The position numbers and the translations under genes are program-made. A stretch of DNA of 64,000 nt, taken from Immersiella caudata (lineage: Eukaryota; Ascomycota; Sordariomycetes; Sordariales; Lasiosphaeriaceae). The DNA lies in NCBI GenBank assembly GCA_030512335.1, contig JAULSU010000001.1, positions 3,224,001 to 3,288,000 of the forward strand, given 5' to 3'. Positions 55,749 through 64,000 of this stretch are shown here, one piece after another (position 1 is the stretch's first letter; the number at the start of each line of letters is the position of its first letter). Under the pieces are notes generated by a model. It was not told the origin of the DNA. It did no database searches and worked only from the letters and a program-made list of their open reading frames with translations.

Positions 55749-56472
55749 ATTTTTGAACAAGTGGTTTGTTGGTAGTTTACGGCGGGTGATGGTGAGGGCA
55801 AGTAGGGAGCGGGACACGGAGAGGCGGAGAGCGTGGGCTGTGGGTAGTGCGAGGGAGACGCGACACGACGCGTTGAGTGGAAGGGTGACCCGCACTTGGG
55901 ATGGGGATTGGTCAATTGGACATTCCAGATTGGCCGTCAACACCACCGCTTCCAGGTTCGATTCAGCAAATGCACACAATCCTGGTCTGTCATGGGGATA
56001 GAACTTCCGATGCAGCTCCATGTGGGCTTAGCGTACGGAGCACTATCTCTCATTTTGCATTCCTTTTTATTTTATTTTTTATTTTTTTTAATTTTTTTTT
56101 GGCTCTTCTCAACGGCCGTCGCGGATGTTTGTTGAGCAAGCATTGAACCATTTGCAACTGGATCATCCAATGATTCAAGAACGGCTGTTTGTGGCCAAGA
56201 GCCCAAACTGGATCCTACCACTTCTTTAGTCACATTTGCACAGCTTAGGCTTCCCACTCGTGGATTCAACACCTACACTGGCTTTCTCTGTCAGCAGAAA
56301 TAGTGAGCCTGATGGTCCCAGTAATAATCCCGAAGGGGTCTCTTCTGGATTTTTCCACACGTGGCAGGGGGATCGACAGTCCCTGTTTGATTCCCCACAG
56401 GCTAACAGAGCCTCAACATCAGACTGACCGGTCCTCCGCATGTTCGCATGCAGCCTGTATGGCGATCTTCCC
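55749..56472. promoter_or_regulatory. Upstream region of dUTPase
   Basis: 724 bp. Contains ACGCGT at 55868 and a T-rich tract near 56063-56100. No gene recognised. Confidence 0.5.
55868..55873. promoter_or_regulatory. ACGCGT (MluI cell-cycle box) upstream of dUTPase
   Basis: A perfect ACGCGT 120 bp before the dUTPase start (minus-strand gene), beside further CG-rich repeats of GACGCGACACGACGCG type. Confidence 0.55.
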
Positions 56473-57535
56473 CTAGTCATCCAATTCTCGTCCAAAGTCG
56501 ATCAGTCGCAACCTGTTTGCATCTTTAGGGTGGAACTCTGCGACTTTGGAACGAACGAGAAATCGGACAGCCGCTGACTCCCTTGGGATCCTGATGTACG
56601 CCGCAGAGCTGTCTCCCCCCGACTCCATCGCTTGGTTGAGAAGCTGCTCCGTGAGATCCCGCATCTCTGCGCTCGCAGCCGATGCCTCGTCCCCTTCGCG
56701 CTTCCTCTTGCCTCGGGCTCCTTGCTGTTCCGAGGCGCCGCCCCAGATCTCGTCAATGCGCCGCTGTCGTTTGTCCTCGCCGAGACTCGCCTTCACCTTC
56801 TTCAGCTTGCCATGGGCATTAAATCCAGCCGTCAGCTCTTGCGTGTCGATCTCCGTCATCTCCCCTACAACTGGGCCTCCAAGCTCCTCCGCAGCCAGCA
56901 TTGCGCCGAGGTGATTTTCGATAAACCAGTCGAGGTCCTTCATGACAACCAATGTCTGACGGTCAAACGTTGCCTTTTGCTTTTTAAGCGTGGCAATCCT
57001 GTCTCGGGCCAGCTGTTCGGGTGTCTTCTCTTCCCTGGTCTCTAGGCCCTCCCGGAGCGACTGTAACCTCGTTTCCAGCGCTGCCTGCAACGCGCGCTGT
57101 TCGCGTAGATTCACCTGCTCTTCTTCTACGCGCTTCTTTGTTTGGTTCAAGACGTCTGCTTGAGACAGGGTGTGGGCCTTGGTCTGCTCAGTGGTTTGGT
57201 GAGCCTTGCGCATGGCAAGCAGCGCTGGCAAGACAGACGCGCGAGACGGCAGAAAAGGCTCTGATTCAGTGGCATCTTTGTAGGCCTTGATCATAATCTC
57301 CATAGAGTCTTCTGCCTTGAGCTCGGAGTCAGACACTCGGTTGGGAGCTGCTCTCACCTGTGGGTATGGTGTTAGTGATCTGTGTTGCCCAGGTGCCTGA
57401 GAATGGTGAGTGAGCGGCGAAACATACTTTCTTGAGAGCTTCTTCAATATCCTTGATTGCATTATCCAGCTCTCTAATAGTGCGGTCCACGTCGCCTTTG
57501 TGGACCTCACCTGGCAGATTGGACACGCCTTCCAT
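56473..57535 (-). CDS. CENP-K/Sim4-like kinetochore protein
   Basis: Exons 57535-57428 and 57357-56473 (70-nt intron) give 330 residues. Long stretches are coiled coil (KRVEEEQVNLREQRALQAAL, RTIRELDNAIKDIEEALKK). The C-terminus ends AVRFLVRSKVAEFHPKDANR and LRLIDFGRELDD, which recalls the conserved C-terminal helix pair of CENP-K (fission yeast Sim4). CENP-K is a subunit of the inner-kinetochore CCAN complex. The match is by remembered pattern only and another coiled-coil kinetochore subunit is possible. An ACGCGT lies 37 bp before the start. Confidence 0.6.
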
Positions 57536-58636
57536 AGCAGCTGTTTTGAGGCTTGATTCTCAGCGAGTCCAACGCGTAAACGCGCATGGGCGCTGCAAGG
57601 GCACTGCGCTGCAAAAGCAAAGACCGCATCAAGAAACTGCTGGCCGGCCCGTGGCAGCTGGCAGATCCACCCTGCAAATTAGGATGATGTCCACCGCAAC
57701 AAGGCTACAGCCATGGAAGATCTCTTGGGTCGGTTTCATCGATAATCTCCTCCGCATTCCAAACCTCTTCGAGACAACCTTTCCCCCCCCTTCCTTTGGC
57801 CATCAAGCCAACCTCACAGACAACCACACATTGCGCGCTTGCTGCTCGTATTGCAGATTGTTCTGCCCTCGCTCCTTTCGAGCCGGCAATCTAGTCTTTG
57901 AAAAGATCAATTCCCATCCTCGCCATCCGTCTCAGGCACGACGGACAGCTGCAACGGTCCTTCCTCTCGCCGCGCGACTGAAGCCACCTCGCTCGACCCG
58001 CACCCGCCGATTTGCATCGCAGAGCTGCGGCCGCCCCCAGCTTTAAGGGAGTGGACGGTTGATCTGGAACAAGAAAAGCCTGCTGTTTGCCGGTTTGACG
58101 AGCAAAGGTTTGAGATAGCTAAAGTGCTTCATCCAACTCCAAACTTCCTCACCACCAAACTACCTGACTCTCAACCACACACAATAACTGCCTTGCGCGC
58201 CTCACCGCCCGGCACCATCTTCTCTCTGCTTTCTTCCCTCCACAGAAATTTCTGGCCCGCTGCGCTCGCGTCACCCTGTCGGCCTGGTCACCTACCATCA
58301 CACAAGTCATAAGTCACACCAGCACTTCCCCGACCTCCCTCGCATCTTGCACTTGGGATTGGACTTCGTCATCGCGCGCCCCAGCCCACAAGCCACCCGT
58401 CTTTCTTCGCGTGGTTCTTCATCCCCTCCCGTTCGACTCTCCCCGAGCTTAACCTTGAGTGCGACCCTGGCCCTTCGTCCAGCACCTTCCCGACCCCCGA
58501 CACCTGCACCAGCACGTTTCTCTTCCGAAAACCCCCAAGGTGTACATAAAAAGCCGATAAACCAATTGAGATTTTCTCGACCCTGAGCAAGCGATTCGAC
58601 CGAGACGTGAAATTTTCCCCATCACAACTAACCAAC
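57536..58636. promoter_or_regulatory. Divergent region, CENP-K-like gene / KH protein
   Basis: 1.1 kb with no recognisable gene. Much of it is C- and T-rich on the plus strand (57780-58560), as in long fungal 5' leaders. This suggests that the KH gene has a long 5' untranslated region. Confidence 0.45.
57572..57577. promoter_or_regulatory. ACGCGT (MluI cell-cycle box) upstream of the CENP-K-like gene
   Basis: A perfect ACGCGT 37 bp before the start of the minus-strand kinetochore gene, with a near-copy AACGCGCA a few bases further out. Confidence 0.5.
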
Positions 58637-60197
58637 ATGTCCGAATCACCCCAAACTACGCAGTCCGTCAAGCGTCCGCTTGAGGACGCCTCCTCTCCTT
58701 CTCGCAACGACCAACCCGAAGCTAAGCGGCCTGCTCTGGACAAGTTTGTGAAGGACGAGGAAGAGCCCAAGACCGCGACCGCAGACAGCAATGGCGATGT
58801 CGCTCCGACATCCGCAGTCAGCTCCGACGCCGCGAACGGCGGTTCCAAAGCCAACGGAGAGAAGCTAAATGCGAAGGACGTTCAGGGCGATACCGTTGTT
58901 CCAGATGCGCCTGAGAACAAAGCAACCGTCACTGTCACAACGACCAATATATCCCACAACCAGTCAGCTCCCCATTCGGCGTCAACCCACGACGAGACAG
59001 CCTGGCTCCATGTCAGAGCCCTCATCTCCAGTCCTGAAGCTGCTACAGTCATTGGAAAGGGTGGTGAAAATGTCTCAAAGATTCGATCCATGTCTGGTGC
59101 CAAGTGCACTGTCAGCGACTATCAGAAGGGCGCCGTAGAGCGTATCCTGACTGTCATTGGTGTTGTCGATGCCGTCGCAAAGGTATGATGTGATGTGGAA
59201 CTCTGTGCTTGACGGCAAACCGGCTGACATATCCAGGCCTTCGGTCTCATTATCCGCACCCTCAACAACGAGCCTCTGGCTGAGCCGTCCAGCGCGCACT
59301 CCAAGACGTATCCGCTTCGCCTCCTCGTACCTCATGTCTTGATAGGATCCATCATCGGTAAGGGGGGTGCAAGGATCAAGGAGATTCAGGAGGCATCCGG
59401 GGCCCGACTTAACGCTTCCGATGGGTGCCTGCCTCTGTCTACTGAACGATCACTTGTGGTCACCGGTGTGGCTGATGCCGTGCACATCGCCACCTACTAC
59501 GTGGGCAGCACTCTCCTCGAGCAGTTGAACGAACGCTTCGGTGGCCCAGCAGCTTCTGCCTACGCCACCCGCAGCGGTGCTGCTGCTGCACCGGGCGGCA
59601 TGCAAGTCGTTCCCTATGTTCCCCAAACAGCCAGTGGCAACTACGGTAGTCGCGACAACTACAACCGCGGCCGGCCCGACCCGCGATCCCATCACATGCC
59701 TCCCAACCAGGGCTACGCACCTCCATATGGCCACCCCCACCCAGCCCAACCTAACCCCGCTGTGCCCATGCACTATGGTGGCCAGGCGGCTGCGGGAGGA
59801 TATGGCGCCGGCCCTCACATGCCCCAGCAGCATGCTGGTCCTCATGCTCCCCAACCACACGCCGGACCGCATGGACAGCCGCTTCCTGGCGGTGGCGCGA
59901 TGCCCGGTGCGCCGTTGACGCAGCAGATCTTCATTCCGAACGACATGGTTGGTGCAATCATCGGCAAGGGTGGACAGAAGATCAACGAAATCCGCCAGAT
60001 CTCCGGCAGTGTTATCAAGATCAACGAGCCCCAAGACAATAGCAACGAACGCCTGGTGACGATCACGGGGACAGAAGAATGCAACAGAATGGCTCTCTAT
60101 ATGCTATACTCGAGACTGGGTGAGTTTCATCCGCAATTGTAGCGTTCCCGATGCTGACCTTATCGCCTACACAGAGAGTGAGAAGCATCGAATTTAA
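58637..60197 (+). CDS. Triple KH-domain RNA-binding protein (Rnc1/Pbp2 type)
   Basis: Exons 58637-59182, 59237-60119 and 60175-60197 give 483 residues. The acidic, Ser-rich N-terminus is disordered. Three KH domains follow with intact GxxG loops: ATVIGKGGENVSKIR (KH1, about 135-200), GSIIGKGGARIKEIQ (KH2, about 215-285) and GAIIGKGGQKINEIR (KH3, about 420-480). Between KH2 and KH3 is a His/Pro/Gln/Gly-rich linker of about 125 residues. The layout is that of poly(rC)-binding proteins, including fission yeast Rnc1 and budding yeast Pbp2. They bind mRNA to alter its stability. The last exon codes seven residues (ESEKHRI). Confidence 0.9.
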
Positions 60198-60939
60198 CTG
60201 ATGAGCCCAGCAAATTTGATGTCACTTTGGCGGCGTTATGGAGAAATGATTTCTTGGGAAAAGCTCTTTACGGTATCTGCTATTCTGTCACAGGGTCACT
60301 ATCACATGGTCTCTTCCAGTTCATAGCCCAAAATAACACAATACCCGTTCCTGACAGTCGCTTTTCCTTGACTCCTTGCCCTCTCATGATAGCTGCTGCC
60401 CATCTCTGCCAACTAGTCGTCTCCCATTCAATCCTTTGCAACGTATCGGTCTCCATCCACATCACAGATCCCGCGCTTTTAAATCCCAACGCTCGGGATG
60501 CTGTACTTCCCCAAGATTATTTGCATTGCTAATGGGAGGCATTGTTAGGCTCGGTCGCTATCCGCGCATGTTGATATCCGCGCCTGATACAATGATCGGA
60601 AGTGAGATCGGGTCGAATGGCTTTAGGTATGTTTAACTACGACAATCTGCTAACCAGGACAGGTACAATACCACAACCCCCGTCAACCAGAGTCCAAGTC
60701 TGGTTACTTAACCCTCATCCATGAGTGGTTCTTGGGCTGACAATCTTGCTCTGAACGACAACCTACTGTTCATTACAACCCCCATAAGAAGTTTCACAAA
60801 AAACAATAGCAAAACTCCTAGGCACTTGTCTCTGCACGACCCATGAACCCCGGTCTGCTTTTCAATTCCACCAACCTTCGACTGTCCGATGCCTGAAACT
60901 GCAAATTGGCCGGGACGCCAAATAATCAAGGTATATCAT
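60198..60939. other. Convergent intergenic region
   Basis: 3' flanks of the KH gene and the small gene at 60940. Nothing recognised. Confidence 0.5.
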
Positions 60940-61309
60940 TTAGGGAGTTGTACCACGGACCCAGCTGTTCACGGTGAGTCAGTAGAGATATAATGTCGAG
61001 TAGAATACTAGAGTATATACGTACTTATTCCACATCTGACCAATGAAGCCTGGCTTCGGACGCTGCTCGTTCATGCTCTGCCTGCGTGCAACGGAGGCAG
61101 GGTCATTGTTGTTACGCTTTTGGTTCTGAAGGCCCTCGAAGAGACCACCGTGGGAGGCCTGATAATTGTTAGACAGCACCATCAAGAACAAGGAAGAAGA
61201 GGAAGCATACTCGGCGAGGCGAGGTCGCAGATCCAGCGGAGCTAGCAGATGAGGTGGAGTCAGATCGCTCGGTGCGGGGAACCAAGCTAGAGTCGGTGGT
61301 GCCGGCCAT
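60940..61309 (-). CDS. Small protein of unknown function, 85 residues
   Basis: Exons 61309-61211, 61158-61025 and 60964-60940, all in phase. I do not recognise a named family. The N-terminal third is Ser/Thr-rich (SDSTSSASSAGSATS). The rest, SHGGLFEGLQNQKRNNNDPA then ARRQSMNEQRPKPGFIGQMW and NNWVRGTTP, has the look of a conserved cytosolic peptide: few hydrophobics, a basic RRQS (possible kinase site), and a C-terminal aromatic end. No signal peptide or membrane segment. The consistent splice joins and the third exon of eight codons support a real gene over chance. Confidence 0.7.
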
Positions 61310-62634
61310 TTTGGACGTTTGTGATAGCTCTCGATGACTGGCTGTGATGTCGCGGGTTCTTGTTGATGAAATAACCCGATCTATCGAATCCACAATGTCA
61401 AACTCCTCCAGTGTTGGAGAGGATGAGAAATAGTGAGTGTTCAAGGGGGGAATTGGAAGCGGGGTTCTCGAAAAGGAAGAGAATAGGAAGACTCGGAATA
61501 TAAGTTTCTACGAGAAAGGGACGAGGGAGGTAGGTCTCGATATTTGGTTGGCTAACTGGCTGTCCGGAGCAGCGGTGTATGTTTGGTTCGACGGATCCTA
61601 AGTTGAGCTTTAGTTTGCTCGAGCGACAGGCCGGGTACAAGTACTGCGAGATTGTGGGCTGAGAGAGCTACGGTTGGAGGGAATCATGATGACGGCACCA
61701 ATGGAGAATGGGGCTTCACGCTACAGAGCTGTGCGGGTCGGGGTCCTAGTCGGTCTTACCGTGCTGTGTGTGTTACTTCTTTGAGAGGGCAAGCACAGGC
61801 AGGGCAGGGTCCAAGGTGGAGAGGAGATGGGGTGGTCTGATGATCGACCCCGCATGGGGACAAGAGAGATCACTGAGAGCGTATCGCGCGTTTGTGGTGT
61901 AGATCTGAGGTGAGTCGATCCTCGTCATTTTGGACATGGGGATCGAAACTTCATTTCTTTGTGCTGGTGGCGAGGGGGAATGGACTTGTCCGAGAATAAC
62001 TCCGAAAGGATTCGATTTCTGTGTTTGGAAGGGTCTTTGAGGATATCGTCACCCGTTGGATGGACGGATTTAATCGTCAGCGAGAGAGTACGCCTTGAGC
62101 TGACCGGATGTCATGCCGACGTTGGAGCTGTCTGTCGAGGTGGGGAGCTCGGATGGACATGGGGCAGGGGTGTTGTCGATTGCGGGGGTGGGTCTCTTGG
62201 TTTTCTCAAAAGCTTGGCCCGTCGATTGCCGGTCAGGGGTCTATAGAATGCGACGTCACTTGAAGTCGACGGGAAGGCCGTGAACGCCAGCGACGTAGAC
62301 ACTGAAACTGGCAGTCAGCTTGATATGCGTGGATACAGACATCCTACGATCAATTGACATGGCTGACATTCACCTTGTCCTGGACAACATGAATATTCAG
62401 GCGGTTACACAAAAACGTGCTGCGGGGAAGGCACTCCCCACAACCGCCATCCTATCATCACCACTCACATCGCAGCCAGGCGTGCCAGGCAACAGACACG
62501 CGTATGCCCACCTGGAAGTCCATGACCTCGAATAAAACAAACAAAAAAGCACAAATTTTTCAGGTCTAAAATCATCGTCCAAATCCAACCAACATACCTT
62601 GATTGGCAAAAAAATCACCAGTTGAGCACTCAAG
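61310..62634. other. Intergenic, 1.3 kb
   Basis: Upstream of both the 85-residue gene (minus) and the ubiquitin hydrolase (plus). Contains ACGCGT at 62498. No gene recognised. Confidence 0.5.
62498..62503. promoter_or_regulatory. ACGCGT upstream of ubiquitin hydrolase
   Basis: A perfect ACGCGT 137 bp before the start at 62635. The gene has no known S-phase role, so this may be coincidence. Confidence 0.3.
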
Positions 62635-63569
62635 ATGGCAAAGAAGACCCTTGTCGTACTCGGTAACTCCCGCTCACCATCCACACCCCAAATTTCACAT
62701 ACTAACCTCACCCAGAAAACAACCCCACCGTAATGAGCACCCTAGCCACCAGACTAGGCGTGTCTCCTGCACTCACCTTCCATGATATCTACTCCCTCGG
62801 CCCTTCAGACCTTGCTCACATCCCCAAACCCGTTGTCGCCCTCCTCGCCGTCGTTCCCGATAGCAAAGGTCGCGACCAGGACAAGAAGTGCGAAGACGAG
62901 GCTGGGCTCGGCGCTAATTATCACGATCCTAACACCAAGTCACCGCTGGTTTGGTTCAAGCAGACGATTGGGAACGCCTGTGGGTCATATGGGTTTATTC
63001 ATTCCGTTATGAATGGTCCAGCACAGGAGTATATCCTACCCGGAGGGCTGCTGGACAAGATCAGGACCGAGGCCCTGCCGTTGAGATTGGAAGAGAGGGC
63101 AAAGATGCTGTATGATTCGCAGGAGTTTGAGGATGCGCATTCAGCGTGTGCGGCGCTGGGAGATACAGTTTCGCCGGAGGCCTTGAGCCAGGATCCGTTT
63201 GGCCACTATGTGGCGTTTGTGAAGGTAAATGGGCATCTTGTGAGTCTTCCCCTGCCGCCATTTATCTCCTAATGTGGTTTACTGTGGCTTTGTTGGACGC
63301 TTTGGGCGTGACATGAGCACGCTTGAGACATTGCTTTGCCTATGAGTTGCCTTCCGAGGGAAATTGCTGACGGTTACTTCCCACAGTGGGAGTTGGATGG
63401 GGATAGAAAAGGGCCGATTGATAGAGGTGAATTGGGAGAAGATGAGGATGTGTTGAGTCCCAAGGCCATGGAGTTGGGGCTGAAGCGAATCATTAAGGTG
63501 GAGGAGGAGTCAGGGGTTGGAGATATTTACTTCAGTGCCCTTGCGCTGGTTGGCGAGAACAAGAACTGA
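62635..63569 (+). CDS. YUH1: Ubiquitin C-terminal hydrolase (UCH-L3/Yuh1 type)
   Basis: Exons 62635-62662, 62716-63239 and 63387-63569 give 244 residues, the family length. The catalytic triad is visible: Cys98 in TIGNACGSYG, His173 in GHYVAFVKV and Asp188 in WELDGDRKG, with Gln92 (FKQTIGNAC) for the oxyanion hole. The N-terminus matches ENNPTVMSTLATRLG. The enzyme removes small groups from the C-terminus of ubiquitin and, in yeast, of Rub1/Nedd8 precursors. The second intron is 147 nt, longer than most here. The crossover loop region (PAQEYILPGGLLDK onward) is present. Confidence 0.94.
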
Positions 63570-63883
63570 TTTGTAGGTGGGTATGGTCACCGCGTTGGTC
63601 TCTAGGCTCACTAGTTTCTTGAAACCGCCCTGTCAGGAAGATCTACTACCCGTTTATCCTGTAGTGTATTTATGCTGAAAAAGGATTCTAGTGTTTGGAA
63701 TGTCATTACACCCCTATCCAACCACGAGCTCCATCATCTATCTCCCTTTGTCTTTACTTTGCAGCCCAGCATGGTTGAGACATGCTGTGATATTGCTGGC
63801 GGTTCGTCGTGAACTAGCCGACACAACCCCCAAATCTACAACTATTGTCAGCATAGGTAGGAGATATGGCCTCTTTTCTCTCA
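63570..63883. other. Convergent intergenic region
   Basis: 314 bp of 3' flank between the ubiquitin hydrolase gene and a minus-strand frame at the window end. Nothing recognised. Confidence 0.5.
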
Positions 63884-64000
63884 TTAGAAGCTAATAGGCA
63901 CCCACAAGTAAAAGCTGGCAAAGAGGAAGAAAGCGAGCATCTGAGCGCCCACCACACACAGTATAGTGCGCCACTCGCCCTTCGGTGGATCAAGTTCCCT
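63884..64000 (-). CDS. C-terminal end of a membrane protein, partial
   Basis: A frame reading leftward from the window edge to a TAA at 63884-63886, 38 residues. It starts RELDPPKGEWRTILCVVG and goes on into a hydrophobic segment (AQMLAFFLFASFYLWVPISF) at the C-terminus. It has a membrane-anchor look. Too short to name, and it could be a last exon. The rest lies outside this window. Confidence 0.4.
   Translation of the reverse strand, partial: RELDPPKGEWRTILCVVGAQMLAFFLFASFYLWVPISF

Noticed and set aside
57432..58046. Open frame running opposite the CENP-K-like gene start and through the KH gene leader
   Set aside because: It overlaps the first kinetochore exon antisense and shows no domain; C/T-rich leaders produce such frames.

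Overview
This is nuclear DNA from a filamentous ascomycete, most likely a Sordariomycete. Genes lie about 2 kb apart on both strands, GC content is a little over half, and introns are short (55-147 nt) with GT-AG ends. A single dispersed 5S rRNA gene sits among protein genes. The proteins read as Pezizomycotina versions of REV1, SEC9, a Vezatin/Inp2-type protein, a WSC protein and TPC1. I rebuilt intron-containing genes by joining reading frames at splice signals and checking that conserved motifs ran through each junction. No genus can be named from the sequence alone.

Layout. 1-8.5 kb: SAM+PH protein, a degenerate tRNA-Gly, mitoribosomal protein mS42 and an unknown 409-residue protein. 8.5-16.5 kb: thiamine pyrophosphate carrier TPC1, a MIC26/27-type MICOS subunit, mitochondrial intermediate peptidase OCT1, a 5S rRNA gene and a small inverted-repeat element. 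16.5-26 kb: WSC protein, RED-like splicing factor, translesion polymerase REV1, a second inverted-repeat element and a long-tailed KDEL receptor. 26-31 kb: SDH2 facing phosphatase PTC7, then a Ser/Thr-rich GPI protein. 33-44 kb: histidine methyltransferase HPM1 facing a Baeyer-Villiger monooxygenase, the SDH assembly factor SDHAF3, helicase DHR2 and SNARE SEC9. 44-51 kb: a GTPBP1/2-like GTPase, EMC6 and a Vezatin/Inp2-like protein. 51-64 kb: PCNA, pyridoxal kinase, dUTPase, a CENP-K-like kinetochore protein, a triple-KH RNA-binding protein, an 85-residue unknown, a ubiquitin hydrolase, and the C-terminal end of an unknown membrane protein.

How the genes relate. Almost everything is housekeeping and there are no bacterial-style operons. 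Two loose themes recur. One is mitochondrial: mS42, TPC1, MICOS, OCT1, SDH2, PTC7 and SDHAF3. The other is replication and chromosome biology: REV1, PCNA, dUTPase and the CENP-K-like protein. The last three each carry a perfect ACGCGT (MluI cell-cycle box) upstream, suggesting shared G1/S control. Divergent pairs that may share a promoter are MICOS/OCT1, RED/REV1, SDH2/PTC7, HPM1/monooxygenase, SEC9/GTPase, EMC6/Vezatin-like and CENP-K/KH.

I did not find a convincing new multi-gene system. The most unusual items are two undescribed inverted-repeat elements, an apparent GC-AG intron in EMC6, an 11-nt microexon in pyridoxal kinase, the shared ACGCGT boxes, and the KDEL receptor with a long acidic tail.
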